A DNA stretch of 33,660 nt from Microcoleus sp. LEGE 07076. Its GTDB lineage: Bacteria > Cyanobacteriota > Cyanobacteriia > Cyanobacteriales > Microcoleaceae. Below, in pieces: positions 16,901 to 26,315 of the stretch. Both the position numbers and the translations under genes were made by a program. Location: contig NZ_JADEWV010000056.1 of assembly GCF_015207455.1 (NCBI RefSeq), forward strand, positions 1 through 33,660, read 5' to 3'. The number at the start of each line of letters is the position of its first letter. Position 1 is the stretch's first letter. The notes beneath the pieces are model-generated. The model searched no databases, was not told the origin of the DNA, and saw only the letters and a program-made list of their open reading frames with translations.

Positions 16901-19900
16901 TTCTGTTAGTGTTGCCGAAACGACTGCGACAGAAGGCGGTGCAAACGGTACGTACACTTTAGCGCTGAAATCGCAGCCGATCGCCCCTGTAACTCTCACT
17001 CTCACAACAGATAACCAGATAGGGGCGATCGCCCCTATCACTTTCACACCCAATAATTGGAATGTCGCTCAACCCGTTACTGTGATAGCTGTTGACGATG
17101 CGGTTGTCGAAGGTTCACACAGCGGGAAAATTACTCACAGTGCGAGCAGCACTGATGCTAAGTATAATGTGCTGGTGGTTCCAGGGGTGACAGTGGCGAT
17201 CGCAGATAACGATGTAGCGCCACCGCCGCCAACTCCGACTCCGACAACATCTGTCACTCCGACTCCAACTCCGACAACATCTGTCACTCCGACTCCCACT
17301 CCGACGACATCTGTCACTCCGACTCCGACTCCAACTCCGACGCCCATATCTCCGATATTTGACAACTCTGGGAAACGTAGCGCTCGACCGATATCGATCG
17401 ATCGACCCCTATCGATCGATCTGCCGCTAGGTAACGGAACTGTCGATCGAATTACTGATCTTAACGATCCCACGATAAGTTTTTCCCAAGCTACTTACCA
17501 AGTCAAGGAAAGTGCCACAGAAGTCGTTAAGCAAGAAATTACTCTCACTCGCACCGGGGATCTAAGCAAAACTTCCAGGGCGTACCTACAACCTGTTACT
17601 GGTGGTTCAGCGACTGTGGGAAAAGATTGGAACTTTGCCTCCAATTACTCTGGTCAACTTACCTTTAACCCAGGCGAAGATACCAAAACTTTCACAGTTG
17701 ATATCTTATCGGATGGTGAAGCTGAGGGAACAGAAGAAATCGCGTTTCGGATCGCTAGTGCGGATAATGCGAATATTGGCACTCAAAGCTCAGCCACGTT
17801 GCAAATTTTGGATAAAGTTTTCACCAACGAACTCGCCGATCTGAAGATACCTGGTTTTGTCGGCCCTAATGCCTGGGGAGACTTCGACAATGACGGCGAT
17901 TTGGATCTGTTGGTGATGGAAGGAGGTAGTGTACAAAACAACTCATTTTCTTTTCCCCGATCGCAATACATCCCGAAAGTGTACAGCAACGAAGGTGATC
18001 AAGGCTTTAAACCAGTTGATATAGGCCTGCCTATCGTTTACGGAGGTGTCTTTAATGAAAATGGGAAGGAGCATAATGCCAAACCTTCTGCTACATGGGG
18101 AGACAGCGACAATGATGGCGACCTCGATATCTTGCTCACAGGCGTAATTGATACTCCTGCACCAGACCCTTTCTCCATCCCCCCTGAACCCTACGTCCCC
18201 AGTTTGCCTTACACCCCCATCACTAGACTGTACCGGAACCAAAGGACTGATAGCACTCTTCCCTATTACCCAACCTCGATCGACCCCACTAAATTTACTC
18301 TAGACAGGAGGGTAAAGCTGCCTGGTATTTTCAACGGTTCCGCAGCTTGGGGAGACTACAACAACGATGGCAGAAAGGATCTCGTACTCACAGGTGACAC
18401 GAGTTCAGGCTACATCGCCAAAGTGTTCCGCAACGACCTCACTGCCTTTAACTCCGGCAGTATCTTGTACTACGCCCTTACCTTTGAGGAGGAGACTGGG
18501 GCTAGCTTGCCCGGTGTTATTGGCAATGCGGCCTGGGGAGACTACAACAACGACGGCCAACAGGACATCTTGCTGGCAGGCGATACCGGTTTAAAAAGCG
18601 ACAACGGTTCAGCAATTTACGTCGCAAAGTTGTATCGCAACACTGGCAATGGCTTTACTCAAGAAAGCAATTCACTGCTGCAAAATCCAAATTTCATAAT
18701 TGCTAACGAAGCTATTACTTACGGTGCATGGGGAGACTCCAACAGCGATGGCAAACTAGATATCTTGCTTACAGGTGGATCGTCGCGTCCAAATGAATGG
18801 AACTACGGCCGTACCAGATTGCTCGGAAACAATAGCTATGGGGATACTACTAGCTTTCAGGAAGCTTATTACCAATTCGGGTATGGTGGTAGTCCCGGTG
18901 CTTGGGGAGACTACGACAACAATGGCAAGCTGGATATCCTTGTGACAGAAGTGGGTGGTAATCCGGGTTCCAGTGTCGCCCAAGTTTACGAACAAAATGA
19001 TGCTGGCACCAATTTTGAACTCCTCAAGGATGCAGGGCTGCCTGATAATGTTGCCAGCCCGAGTTCTTCGGGAGACTACGACAAGGACGGCAGACTAGAT
19101 ATTGCACTCACGACAAGAGATAATTCACCCGGTAGCAGTGGCAGCTTTGTCAAAATCTACCGCAACAATACCCCTAATGCGAACACGCCACCCTCTGCAC
19201 CTCAAGGTTCCAATTACCCTTGGATTACTCCCGAAGGAGTTATCTTAAGTTTGCCCGGAGGACAGGGGAATCCGATCGACGCTCAAACTCCAAATCAGGG
19301 TTTAAGCTATAACCTACAAGTTTGGACTACTCGTCCCAATCCCTCCTACGGTGGCGACCCTATTAAAGAGTACATTGTTGGCCCGATGTCCCTGGATGAT
19401 GGAACTCGGCAAGTAGTGCAGTTGGGAAATGTCCATCAAGCCAACCCCAACAGCCCCAGCAATTCCTACTCGCCTGGTTGGCTGTTAAAACCAGATTACT
19501 TAATCCCTGGACAAACTTATAACTGGAGTGTACAGGCGATCGACGGTGCTTGGGCGGGTTCACCGTTTGTTGAAGGACAAAGTTTTGTCGCCCCCTATAT
19601 CCAACCAACCCTCACTATCACTGCTACAGATCCCAATGCGGCCGAAACAAGTTGGGATGAACCCCCAAATCCAGGAAAATTCACCATTACCCGTACTGGT
19701 GGCAACCTAGCTGATCCGCAGGATGTTTACTACAGGTTCAAGGGGTTCGATGTGTCAGATGGATCGTATAGTAATCAAAACAACCTTGCTCTACCAGGTC
19801 CTGATTACGAATTAGTTTCAGATTCCGAACCCCCTCAGTTATTACCCACTAACCCGTCCTACGGCTATAACAACTTTGTCACCATTCCAGCGGGTCAACG

Positions 19901-21881
19901 CAGCGTCAACATGGTTGTTAATGTCCGCGATGACAGCCAAGTAGAGGGCGACGAAAAAGTAGTTATCACCTTAGAAAATACTCCCTACCCCCAAAAGATA
20001 GGCGAGTCATCTACTGCTACTGTGACGATCGCAGACAACGACCCCAACAACCCGCCGAAAATCAACTACGGCCCCGATACAACCCCGTGGCATCACGAGT
20101 TCAAGACAGTAAGCAATAACCCATTAACATTCGAGTACCAATTTCCGTCGAACACTTTCACTGACCCCGATCCAGGTGACACGCTTACCTACACAGCAAC
20201 TCTGATGGACGGAAGTCCCCTGCCAAGTTGGCTTACCTTCAATCCAGATACCCGTACACTCAGTGGCACAAGTCCCATACCGCAGGAGTTCAGGATTAAG
20301 TTAACAGCAACAGACAGGGCTGGCGCTACTGTCAGTGACGACGATACGGGTCCATATGAGGGTAAGGGTATGTTGCTGCAATTTAGCAGCACCGGCGTAG
20401 TCATTGACGGCTACATCTCCGGTGCAACCCTCTTCCTAGACGCCAACAAAAACGGTATCCTCGATACCAACGAACCATCCACAATTACCGATACAGGCGG
20501 TAAATTCGATCTCAACATCCCCTTCGAGATTTTCGACACCAACAAAAACGGAGAAATCGACCCATCAGAAGGCAATATAGTAGCCACAGGAGGCACTGAC
20601 ACCGCCACCGGCTTACCCCTAGAAACACCAGTCACCGCACCGCCAGATTCCACAGTTGTCACCCTCCTAACCAGCTTAGTCGCCGACTTAACCGACAAAG
20701 GAACTGCACCAGAATCAGCACAATCTTTAGTCAAAGCCGCCCTTGGACTCCCCGCTGATATTGACCTAACTAGCTTAGATCCGATCGCAGCCACCAACCA
20801 AAATTTACCAGGCGGAGTCCAAGTCTTATCCGCAATGGTGAAAGTCCAAAACTTCATCACCCAAACCAGCGCTTTGATTGACGGCGCTTCCAGTGCACTC
20901 AATACCGATATTGTCAAAGCTGTTGTCAGTTCAATTACCGATCGAATTCAATCCAGTACAATCTTAAACCTCAGCAACGCAGCAGCCTTAGAACCAATCA
21001 TTCAGCAAGCAGCCGCAAAAATTCAGCAAATAGACCCCAGTTTCAACAGTCAACAAATCACCCAAATTACCTCGCAAGCCGCGACAGTAATGGCTACCGC
21101 AAATCAACGCATTGATAGCGCTGTTTCCAACCCAACAGCAACATCAATTCCTGAATCAGTTGCCCGCGTTCAACAAGTAGCCTTGGGCCCGACAACTCAA
21201 GATTTCAAAGCAGTTGGTACGGGAAACAAACCAATTTCCCTGGTAGTTGCTGAAAATACCGGTGCTGCTTTAGATAGCCGAATTCAAGCAGTAGTTTTAC
21301 CAGTTGGCCTTGCGACTCCCGTTCTCACCGGCGATGCAGATTTGGGCAGCAATTCCCCGAATGCAATTCTCGGTACAAATGGCGACGATATCCTGATTGG
21401 CGACAGCGCGGATAATGTGTTGATGGGCATGAGGGGCAATGATTCCCTCGATGGAACTCTCGGAAATGACACTGTTTTCGGCGGCAAAGGTAGCGATACT
21501 TTGCTCGGAAGTGGCGGTGATGATGCCTTGTTTGGCAATCGCGGCGCTGACATTTTGAACGGTGATGATGGCAACGATCTGCTTTACGGAGGTAAGGGAG
21601 ATGATTTGCTGAATGGCGGTTTGGGAAGTGATACTTTGACGGGAGGAATGGGAGTAGATAAATTCTTGCTTTCTGTCAATTCCGGTACTGATACGATCGC
21701 AGATTTTGAACTCGGTCAAGACTTGTTAGTATTGGGTAGCGGGCTGGATTTCTCGCAGTTGGCAATTAGTCAAGATAGCGGGGCAACTTTAATCCGGTTT
21801 GCCCAAACTGGGGAGATTTTAGCTTCTCTGGGCGGTGTTTCTGCTATCCGTATTAGCGCTGCTAATTTCGGATTAATTTAA
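13908..21881 (+). CDS. Giant secreted adhesin-like protein: DUF4347, two FG-GAP propellers, Calx-beta repeats, RTX C-terminus
   Basis: About 2657 residues. In order: DUF4347 (13930-14430) with [10 protein letters not shown] (His67) and LLYGCSVA (Cys115); seven FG-GAP/VCBS repeats (14456-15470, e.g. [14 protein letters not shown]); five Calx-beta or related Ig-like repeats (15480-17215), the third and fourth nearly alike (NPTA...[24 protein letters not shown]); a Thr-Pro linker (17218-17352); a sixth Calx-beta (17470-17815); seven more FG-GAP repeats of the form AWGDYNNDG (17830-19170); an Ig/FN3-like region; a seventh Calx-beta (19601-20040); a cadherin-like Ig domain (20050-20340); an SdrD-like segment with DANKNGILD (20395-20590); a helical stretch; and 11 in-register RTX nonapeptides (21350-21665) before a type-I-secretion-like tail. 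Two sets of seven blades fit two beta-propellers. It is probably a calcium-dependent surface or matrix adhesin; no transporter genes are nearby. ATG 13908 was chosen over ATG 13851, whose 19 extra residues do not fit the DUF4347 start. Confidence 0.93.
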   Translation: MPNLNNRVSVSAIAFIDTKVPNYQSLIAGVKPGTEVVVLDGNQDAIDQITAVLRDRTNIDSIHIVSHGAPGSLQLGGGSLSLDDIEGDRHSLQKWFAPPTESIGQNRPNILLYGCSVAAGETGKAFVKRLSELTGASVAASKNLTGSAAKGGDWELEIRTGEIKTPLVFEPEVLAGYEYVLNSFGAATNFGAGTSPAGIATGDFDFDGKPDLAVTNQGSNNVSILLGNGTGGFGTATNFAVGSSPRFVTSGLFNNDNFPDLAVVNSSNISILLGNSTGGFGAATNFNVGNTPLSIGVGNFNADNFLDLAVVNGNPQGASGSVSILLGNGAGSFSAATNFNVGSIPAAVVVGHFNADNYLDLAVANSLSSNVSILLGNSTGGFGAATNFGAGQNPNSIATGDFNGDNLLDLATANNGSNNVSILLGNGTGGFGAATGFSAGTGLSGIVAKDLNGDGKLDLAVGGTSGAAILVGNGTGGFSAPINFAAGTSPTSIISGNFNADTLPDLAVTNNGSGNVSILLNTPNTVSFDTSKYSNSVGVNEEATDTVINVTLSLGGGTPLSDVVVPIVIDPSSTATQGADYTISPTTVTFPAGATGAALTQTVAVTIKADNIVDSNEQLILNLGQITGGVAGGTSKVVLSILDRNSSYTIATNTPTVTEGNSGATPASFTITRNGSTELWSTVDYAITGTATNGTDYNNIGGTSGANAATGKISFAAGETSKTITLDVLGDGSIEPNETVAITLSNPVSPGGAPIITTATATTTITNDDTAGFTVNPTALSTTETGGTAEFTVKLNAQPTANVTIALSSDNVAEGTVSTNSLTFTPANYNQPQTITVSGVDDLVADGPQPYKIVTAAAVSTDANFNNLDPDDVAVTNNDNETPGITVNPTAGLTTGEDGSKANFTVVLNTQPTANVTIGLNSDNVAEGTVSTNSLTFTAANWNVPQPVTVTGVNDSIADGDIEYKIVTAAAVSTDANYSNRQVADVGITNQDNDTVGVSVSVAETTATEGGANGTYTLALKSQPIAPVTLTLTTDNQIGAIAPITFTPNNWNVAQPVTVIAVDDAVVEGSHSGKITHSASSTDAKYNVLVVPGVTVAIADNDVAPPPPTPTPTTSVTPTPTPTTSVTPTPTPTTSVTPTPTPTPTPISPIFDNSGKRSARPISIDRPLSIDLPLGNGTVDRITDLNDPTISFSQATYQVKESATEVVKQEITLTRTGDLSKTSRAYLQPVTGGSATVGKDWNFASNYSGQLTFNPGEDTKTFTVDILSDGEAEGTEEIAFRIASADNANIGTQSSATLQILDKVFTNELADLKIPGFVGPNAWGDFDNDGDLDLLVMEGGSVQNNSFSFPRSQYIPKVYSNEGDQGFKPVDIGLPIVYGGVFNENGKEHNAKPSATWGDSDNDGDLDILLTGVIDTPAPDPFSIPPEPYVPSLPYTPITRLYRNQRTDSTLPYYPTSIDPTKFTLDRRVKLPGIFNGSAAWGDYNNDGRKDLVLTGDTSSGYIAKVFRNDLTAFNSGSILYYALTFEEETGASLPGVIGNAAWGDYNNDGQQDILLAGDTGLKSDNGSAIYVAKLYRNTGNGFTQESNSLLQNPNFIIANEAITYGAWGDSNSDGKLDILLTGGSSRPNEWNYGRTRLLGNNSYGDTTSFQEAYYQFGYGGSPGAWGDYDNNGKLDILVTEVGGNPGSSVAQVYEQNDAGTNFELLKDAGLPDNVASPSSSGDYDKDGRLDIALTTRDNSPGSSGSFVKIYRNNTPNANTPPSAPQGSNYPWITPEGVILSLPGGQGNPIDAQTPNQGLSYNLQVWTTRPNPSYGGDPIKEYIVGPMSLDDGTRQVVQLGNVHQANPNSPSNSYSPGWLLKPDYLIPGQTYNWSVQAIDGAWAGSPFVEGQSFVAPYIQPTLTITATDPNAAETSWDEPPNPGKFTITRTGGNLADPQDVYYRFKGFDVSDGSYSNQNNLALPGPDYELVSDSEPPQLLPTNPSYGYNNFVTIPAGQRSVNMVVNVRDDSQVEGDEKVVITLENTPYPQKIGESSTATVTIADNDPNNPPKINYGPDTTPWHHEFKTVSNNPLTFEYQFPSNTFTDPDPGDTLTYTATLMDGSPLPSWLTFNPDTRTLSGTSPIPQEFRIKLTATDRAGATVSDDDTGPYEGKGMLLQFSSTGVVIDGYISGATLFLDANKNGILDTNEPSTITDTGGKFDLNIPFEIFDTNKNGEIDPSEGNIVATGGTDTATGLPLETPVTAPPDSTVVTLLTSLVADLTDKGTAPESAQSLVKAALGLPADIDLTSLDPIAATNQNLPGGVQVLSAMVKVQNFITQTSALIDGASSALNTDIVKAVVSSITDRIQSSTILNLSNAAALEPIIQQAAAKIQQIDPSFNSQQITQITSQAATVMATANQRIDSAVSNPTATSIPESVARVQQVALGPTTQDFKAVGTGNKPISLVVAENTGAALDSRIQAVVLPVGLATPVLTGDADLGSNSPNAILGTNGDDILIGDSADNVLMGMRGNDSLDGTLGNDTVFGGKGSDTLLGSGGDDALFGNRGADILNGDDGNDLLYGGKGDDLLNGGLGSDTLTGGMGVDKFLLSVNSGTDTIADFELGQDLLVLGSGLDFSQLAISQDSGATLIRFAQTGEILASLGGVSAIRISAANFGLI
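17231..17343 (+). repeat. In-frame 30-bp tandem repeats encoding a Thr-Pro linker
   Basis: Three near-identical 30-bp units, each ending ACATCTGTC, encode the ten-residue unit [10 protein letters not shown], and a degenerate fourth follows. They separate the first Calx-beta block from the second half of the giant protein. Such arrays change length easily by slippage. Just after, 17391-17422 has runs of GATC overlapping repeats. Confidence 0.85.
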
Positions 21882-21891
21882 GATTGAATGC

Positions 21892-21941
21892 GCCGGGGGA
21901 GGAATCCCTTATCCCCCGGCTTCTCGGCGGTTGAAACCGCC
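21892..21941 (+). terminator. Tandem hairpins after the giant gene
   Basis: GCCGGGGGA (21892-21900) pairs perfectly with TCCCCCGGC (21912-21920), followed by TTCTC. A second hairpin, GGCGGT-TGAA-ACCGCC (21926-21941), comes next. It starts 10 bp after the stop codon, the right place for a terminator, although the T-run is poor. GCGGTTGAAACCGC-type hairpins are also common dispersed motifs in cyanobacteria, and a similar CGGTTTCAACCG lies near 22124. Confidence 0.5.
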
Positions 21942-22137
21942 AGAAAGTCAAACGATGTCGGCCTGCGCCGACTAAGAAATTAAGCAACTAGCAAGTGCGT
22001 AGGGTGCGTCAGATCATCCAAACCTGTTGCAATCGAAATAATCAATTTCTCACGAATCCTACAAATTAATTTAACTCTTGAATCCGCGCCGGCGGATTTT
22101 GTCTGACAAGACGCGGTTTCAACCGCTGACTATCAAA

Positions 22138-22415
22138 GCCTCGATCCCCTTAATCCCCCCCCTTAAAAAAGCTATGCGTTACTCACATCTTTCTTAACAT
22201 TTGCCGATCGATCGCACAAGAGCGATCGAACTCTGATTCTGCCACAACCTGTTCTCAATAAACTCAATCTGTTCTCAACAAACATAATTGTTCAATTGTC
22301 AAGGGCTGTGGCTGGAATCGAGCTTAAAAGCTTTGTCAAAGAAGGGTTTGAAGAGTGTTACAAAATATGTGACCAAGGCATAGCTTCTTAAGGGGGGTTG
22401 GGGGATCTAAGAGGC
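22138..22415. mobile_element. MITE-like element, right copy (about 278 bp)
   Basis: Terminal inverted repeats of roughly 35-40 bp: GATCCCCTTAATCCCC...CTTAAAAAAGCTATGC at the left (22142-22177), and GCATAGCTTCTTAAGGGGGG...GGGGGATC at the right (22379-22406). The body is the inverted counterpart of 13313-13545. It encodes no protein, as expected of a miniature inverted-repeat transposable element mobilised in trans. Together with 13137-13545 it brackets the giant gene. Confidence 0.72.
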
Positions 22416-22497
22416 AAGAAAACACGCCCTACTCCCCCTAATTGTTCGGGAGTAGAGGTTGACTTATAGCCTTTCTCACAAAGATGAGGTGCTCTCG

Positions 22498-22671
22498 CGG
22501 GCATCGGGCATCGGGCATCAGGCATCGGGCATCGGGCTTGCGGTCAACAGCCAACAGTTAACACTAGGGGCGGTGCCTGTGAGTGCCCGCCCTCAAGCGT
22601 CAACAGACAACAGTAATCAGTCAACAGTAATCAGTCAACATACAACAGTAATCAGTCAACAGTTTTTGACC
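22498..22671. repeat. Two short tandem-repeat tracts
   Basis: 22501-22539 consists of about five copies of the heptamer GGGCATC (one as AGGCATC). 22617-22671 has repeated CAACAGTAATCAGT units. Short heptamer-type tandem repeats of this kind are typical of cyanobacterial intergenic DNA. A 145-residue open frame on the plus strand runs through them, but it owes its length to the repeats and to overlap with the minus-strand gene, so I do not call it. Confidence 0.8.
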
Positions 22672-22725
22672 TGTTTGTTGACAGCAACCAACATTCTTGT
22701 GTCCCTACAATGTTCCAGTAAATTA

Positions 22726-24072
22726 TTAATCCTTTGGTTTTTGGAGATCGAGAATTTTCGGTTTCACATCCGCAGCGGGCGGATAAAACTTAAACTTATT
22801 GATCGCCGCACTTGCCGCCACCGCCACAGCGCTATCTGTATCTCGCAAAGCTTTTTCCAACAGCGGAATTACTTTTTCCGACTTAATCATTGCTAGTGCT
22901 TCCACAGCAGCTTCGCGCACTTCCGGCTGAAAATCTCCAGCTAATTTTCCCAAGGTTTCTATTGCTCGCTGAGTGTCGGTTCTCAGAGCATTGGCAGCAG
23001 CCATTTGACCTAAAGCAGACGCTGCAAACTTGCGGGTTTCTGTGTCCTGACTTTGAACGAATCCCATCAACTGCGCCACCGAATAGGTTGGTGATTGTCT
23101 GGCTGTTTGAGGCTGTTGTTCGACTTCAGCTTGTCGCTCTAAATCAATTGATTGCGGTTCCAAAAAATCTGTGTTATTTAAATCTTGTTCAACTTCTGTT
23201 TGATTTAACTCGCTTGACTGTTCTTGCCAAACTTCTGGTTGCGGTAAATATTCTCCAACTTCTGTTTGATTTAACTCGCTTGACTGCTGCGGCGGAACTT
23301 CTTGTTGTTGGACGTTATTCTCGTACTGCTGTTGCAAAGACATGATAGTAGCTTGCATCTGAGCTTCGTGAGCTTGCAACTGCTCGTTAGCTGCTTGCAA
23401 CTGACTTTCGTACTGCTCTTGCAAAGCCTCTATACTTAACTGCATCTCAACCTCGCGGTTCTCGTATTCCTCGGCAGTTTGTCTCAATCTAATTTCGTGT
23501 TCGTTTTGCAAGTTTTGCAAATGTTCTTCGATTTGAGCTTGATAATTGTAATGCAATTCGTCAGCAACTCTGAGTAAATGATGTTCGTGTTCTGCTTGCA
23601 AAGATTGCAGACTTTCTTGCAGCCTAGCATTGTGAGCAGCCTCTAATTCCTGGCTGACTTGTCGGAGCTGATTTTCGTGTGCGCCAGTAACTTGTTGAAG
23701 CTGACTGTCGCGTTCGGCCAAAACTTGTTGGAGTTGATTTTCGTGTTGAGCTGCAATTTGTTGCAGCTGATTTTCGTATTGGTTTGTAACTTGTCTGAGT
23801 AAATTTTCGTGTTCGACAGTGGCTTTTCTGTGCCTATCTTCCCCTTCTGTGTCCTGAGAATCGGCATTTTGTTGCATCCGAGATATCTGAGCTAGTTCTA
23901 TATCCTGAGCTATTCTGCGGCTTTGCTGCAAGTATTCTTGCTTTTGTTTTTTTAACCGTTTTTCCACTAACGAGTAAGCAACTGCTACCCCTGCCAAAAA
24001 ACCTACGATCGCTCCTATGATACCCACGATTGAGTTCCTCCCGACAATATAGTGATGCTGGACTTTGTACAT
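22726..24072 (-). CDS. Membrane-anchored coiled-coil protein with C-terminal HEAT-like repeats
   Basis: A 448-residue protein. An N-terminal hydrophobic helix (SIVGIIGAIVGFLAGVAVAYS) is followed by a long, Gln/Glu-rich coiled coil with repeated units of the form HENQLQQV (about 23330-23900). Next is a low-complexity spacer in which SSELNQTEV occurs twice. The C-terminus has HEAT/PBS-lyase-like helical repeats (AQLMGFVQSQDTETRKFAASALGQM; EVREAAVEALAMI; ALRDTDSAVAVAASAAI). It probably works as a scaffold at the membrane; its partner is unknown. The start codon follows the CPBP gene's stop directly, and an AGGAGG lies in the last codons of that gene, so translation of the two is probably coupled. 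Confidence 0.85.
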   Translation of the reverse strand: MYKVQHHYIVGRNSIVGIIGAIVGFLAGVAVAYSLVEKRLKKQKQEYLQQSRRIAQDIELAQISRMQQNADSQDTEGEDRHRKATVEHENLLRQVTNQYENQLQQIAAQHENQLQQVLAERDSQLQQVTGAHENQLRQVSQELEAAHNARLQESLQSLQAEHEHHLLRVADELHYNYQAQIEEHLQNLQNEHEIRLRQTAEEYENREVEMQLSIEALQEQYESQLQAANEQLQAHEAQMQATIMSLQQQYENNVQQQEVPPQQSSELNQTEVGEYLPQPEVWQEQSSELNQTEVEQDLNNTDFLEPQSIDLERQAEVEQQPQTARQSPTYSVAQLMGFVQSQDTETRKFAASALGQMAAANALRTDTQRAIETLGKLAGDFQPEVREAAVEALAMIKSEKVIPLLEKALRDTDSAVAVAASAAINKFKFYPPAADVKPKILDLQKPKD

Positions 24073-24639
24073 TTAACCATACAGCCTCCTGTAACCGCCC
24101 AATAGCAGCAGCCAAGCTGTAACAGCCACCCAGTGAACCGCCACCGCAGGCCAGATGGAACCGCTTTGCAGGTATGCGAGGGAGCACGCTACTCCCAAAA
24201 TTGCCGCCAGCAGCAAAAACACCGGATTCATGAAGGTCGATCGACCGATCGGGTAAAAAGTCAGCGCGTTCAGCGGGTGGTAAACTACAAACAGCGCCAA
24301 ACTCGCCCATCCCCAAAACCACAGCATTAACCCCGAAGCATTTTCTCCCGGGTGCGGCAGCATTAACACGCGGAAAAATACTTCCTCGCTCAGCCCCGGA
24401 GTCAACAAACACCCCGCGAGCACTGCCGCCACGGTACGCCGACAGGTTTGCACGTCTACTTTCAGAAATCCCGACCCAAAACCTACGGGAAGCGCGATCG
24501 CAGTGTAAACTAGCGCCAGCATAGCTGCAACCAGCCAGTCGGTGAAATCGGGAATAGTTGAAACAGCTAGGGTGACGCGGCGCGCCAGCAAGTCCAGCAG
24601 CCCGATCGCACTAAAATTTAACATAATCAAATTTAACAT
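24073..24639 (-). CDS. CPBP-family intramembrane protease
   Basis: A polytopic membrane protein of 188 residues. The motifs of the CPBP (Abi/Rce1-like) glutamate protease family are present: LSEEVFFRVLM (Glu-Glu and Arg), FVVYHPLNAL (His) and SIWPAVAVHWVAVTAW (His). All proposed catalytic and metal-contacting residues are therefore kept. The peptide substrate is unknown; cyanobacterial members have been linked to protein processing or to bacteriocin immunity in other groups. ATG 24639 or ATG 24624 (five residues shorter) could be the start; neither has a clear ribosome site. Its last codons contain the AGGAGG used by the downstream coiled-coil gene, so the two form an operon. Confidence 0.88.
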   Translation of the reverse strand: MLNLIMLNFSAIGLLDLLARRVTLAVSTIPDFTDWLVAAMLALVYTAIALPVGFGSGFLKVDVQTCRRTVAAVLAGCLLTPGLSEEVFFRVLMLPHPGENASGLMLWFWGWASLALFVVYHPLNALTFYPIGRSTFMNPVFLLLAAILGVACSLAYLQSGSIWPAVAVHWVAVTAWLLLLGGYRRLYG

Positions 24640-25078
24640 TAAAAGTTTTAAAGATATATTAGTAGTCGGAATAAGGCCTTGTCATTACCCGATTTCTTGG
24701 ATGTGTGCGGGGAATCAGAAACCGGGTTTCTTCCTCGATCTTGGTGAGGATGCGTAAATTATCACAGAAACCCGGTTTCTTTGAAGGTCGCGCCTGCTTT
24801 TCGAGAGACGGGCGATCGAGAAACCGAGTTTTTGAATTGCGGTGCGCGAGTAAACTGAGCAGACGAGCAATTGCCAAAATCGGAAAATACCCTGAAATTA
24901 TTTGCGTCAATCTGTGTTTGTCTGCCCGATATCTGCGGTTAAAAGATCGAGATAAGAGTTTTGCAATTCAAGTCTAGTAGAGCAGAATCAAAAGCACAAA
25001 GTGTGTTCTTAAAATTAGCTTTTTCTCAATTACTAATTATCAATATACCTTTGGCAAAAGTCCTTTTAATCAAATTTC
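24640..25078. other. Intergenic region with GAAACCGGGTTTC-type palindromes
   Basis: No gene recognised; the open frames here run through repeats. Four related motifs occur: ACCCGATTTCTT near 24687, AGAAACCGGGTTTCTT at 24717-24732, AGAAACCCGGTTTCTTT at 24766-24782, and GAGAAACCGAGTTTTT at 24818-24833. The stem of the hairpin at 11029-11064 belongs to the same family. The remainder is AT-rich and featureless to me. Confidence 0.6.
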
Positions 25079-25144
25079 AGGACGATGCTCAAAGCCATCC
25101 CACAAAAATCTTTTTTCTGGTGGGATGGCTTTGAGCATCGTCCT
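25079..25144. terminator. Long perfect hairpin downstream of trpF
   Basis: A 25-bp arm beginning AGGACGATGCTCAAAGCC (25079-25103) is followed by a 16-base loop and its exact complement (25120-25144). This lies 20 bp after the trpF stop on the minus strand. It can end transcripts in either direction, but it is longer and more perfect than most terminators, so a small mobile element or RNA-level control is possible. Confidence 0.55.
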
Positions 25145-25164
25145 AACTATTTTTGCAATTACGT

Positions 25165-25812
25165 CTAATGATTAGCAATTTGAGTTAAGTTAGCAAACAA
25201 CTGAGCAACTTTAGTCAAATCTTTATCTCCCGGCGCTATTTCTACGCCGCTAGAAAGGTCAATACCGCTGAAATTATTGCCCCTGGCACTATCAATTGCA
25301 TTTAAAACATTATCCGCTGTTAAACCGCCCGCCAGCAGCCAAGGACAAGGTGGTTTAAAATCTGCTAACATCATCCAGTCTATAGTTTTGCCCGTACCGC
25401 CGAGTTGAGTTTGATGGTAAGCATCGAGCAGTAAAGTATCGACACGAAGGGCATAAATAGCAGCGGCGGCTAAAGTTTCAGGAGTCTTAACTCTCAGGGC
25501 TTTGATAATTTCAATTCCCGGCAAAAACTCCCGCAGCGCGGTGCAATATTCCGCTGTTTCATCTCCGTGCAACTGCACCCCGCTTAGATTTGACTCTACC
25601 GCTACTTGACAGATGTTTTCTATTGTGGTGTTAGCAAAAACGCCGATGCGATCGACATTTTGGGGCAACTGCTCGACAATCAGGCGAATAGTTTGGGGGC
25701 TGACATAGCGCGGGGAAGCGGGCACGCAGATAAACCCTAAAGCATCAGCTCCCAAACGGGCGATCGCCATTCCCTGGTCTAATTTGGTGATTCCGCAAAT
25801 TTTCACCCGCAC
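25165..25812 (-). CDS. trpF: Phosphoribosylanthranilate isomerase
   Basis: TrpF converts N-(5'-phosphoribosyl)anthranilate to the carboxyphenylamino-deoxyribulose phosphate in tryptophan synthesis. The 215 residues form a TIM barrel with the family motifs: VKICGIT (general-base Cys), [14 protein letters not shown] (general-acid Asp), [14 protein letters not shown] and GIDLSSGVE. The start is GTG 25812. AAGGAGG (25820-25826 on the minus strand) stands 7 bases before it, whereas the longer frame from ATG 25842 would have that ribosome site inside the protein. The gene stands alone, without other trp genes, as is usual in cyanobacteria. Confidence 0.96.
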   Translation of the reverse strand: MRVKICGITKLDQGMAIARLGADALGFICVPASPRYVSPQTIRLIVEQLPQNVDRIGVFANTTIENICQVAVESNLSGVQLHGDETAEYCTALREFLPGIEIIKALRVKTPETLAAAAIYALRVDTLLLDAYHQTQLGGTGKTIDWMMLADFKPPCPWLLAGGLTADNVLNAIDSARGNNFSGIDLSSGVEIAPGDKDLTKVAQLFANLTQIANH

Positions 25813-25819
25813 TTTTTTT

Positions 25820-25826
25820 CCTCCTT
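25820..25826 (-). promoter_or_regulatory. Ribosome binding site fixing a GTG start for trpF
   Basis: AAGGAGG on the minus strand, 7 bases before GTG 25812. It excludes the upstream ATG at 25842 as the main start. Confidence 0.8.
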
Positions 25827-25899
25827 GTTGAATTTGTATCAAAATATAAACGAATTGTTAACTATTAAAACAAATCTTAGTTTAAGGCAAAATGCTTTT

Positions 25900-25905
25900 T
25901 ATAAT
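25900..25905 (+). promoter_or_regulatory. Possible -10 element for psaK
   Basis: A TATAAT hexamer 45 bp upstream of the psaK start. The region 17-18 bp before it (around TTAGTT) is only a weak -35. Placement suits a short leader, but there is no second line of evidence. Confidence 0.35.
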
Positions 25906-25949
25906 TCTGTAACCATGAATATTATCTGTGAAATCAGGAAGATTAAAAC

Positions 25950-26234
25950 ATGATTAACTCATCTTTACTGTTAGCGGTACAATCTACGGCTCCGTCAACG
26001 CCGGAGTGGTCGCCAATGGTAGGACTGACAATGATTTTATGCAATTTGCTCGCGCTCGCGATCGGCTACTACGGCATCAACAAGCAAAACCGAGGCAAAG
26101 GCCCAGCTTTACCCGTTGCAGTCCCTGGAATGTTCAAAGGATTCGGCATCCCGGAATTGCTAGCAACAACCAGCTTCGGCCACTTGCTCGGGGCTGGAGT
26201 AATCTTGGGCTTGGGTAACGCCGGAGTTCTGTAG
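25950..26234 (+). CDS. psaK: Photosystem I reaction centre subunit PsaK
   Basis: A 94-residue thylakoid protein with two transmembrane helices, at the edge of the photosystem I core. The family pattern is clear: PEWSPMVGLTMILCNLLALAIG (first helix), a positively charged loop (INKQNRGKG), FGIPELLATTSFGHLLGAGVILGL (second helix) and the terminal NAGVL. The start ATG has AGGAAG (25936-25941) 8 bases upstream. It helps bind antenna chlorophyll and, in cyanobacteria, PsaK forms respond to light intensity. It is probably a single-gene transcript, with its own TATAAT at 25900. Confidence 0.97.
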   Translation: MINSSLLLAVQSTAPSTPEWSPMVGLTMILCNLLALAIGYYGINKQNRGKGPALPVAVPGMFKGFGIPELLATTSFGHLLGAGVILGLGNAGVL

Positions 26235-26271
26235 AAATCACGGTAAGGGGAAAGGCAAGGAGAAGAACAGA

Positions 26272-26277
26272 TATAAT
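26272..26277 (+). promoter_or_regulatory. Possible -10 element for the site-2 protease gene
   Basis: TATAAT lies 38 bp before the ATG at 26316. No -35 match is visible at the usual distance, so this is tentative. Confidence 0.25.
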
Positions 26278-26315
26278 AGAAACTCTTTGTTGCTCTCCTT
26301 TCCCAAGAAAATTTC

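Noticed and set aside
14435-17473. Long antisense frames under the giant gene
   Set aside because: They mirror the biased, repeated codons of the FG-GAP and Thr-Pro regions; low-complexity products and no starts with ribosome sites.
22498-22671. Possible CRISPR array
   Set aside because: Units are 7 to 20 bp and directly adjacent, without uniform repeats separated by unique spacers; no cas genes nearby.
22459-22896. 145-codon open frame on the plus strand
   Set aside because: It runs through short tandem repeats and then antisense to the HEAT-repeat gene; no ribosome site and no protein-like composition.
24659-24977. Overlapping short frames on both strands between the CPBP gene and trpF
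   Set aside because: They are produced by the GAAACCGGGTTTC palindromes and have no supporting signals.
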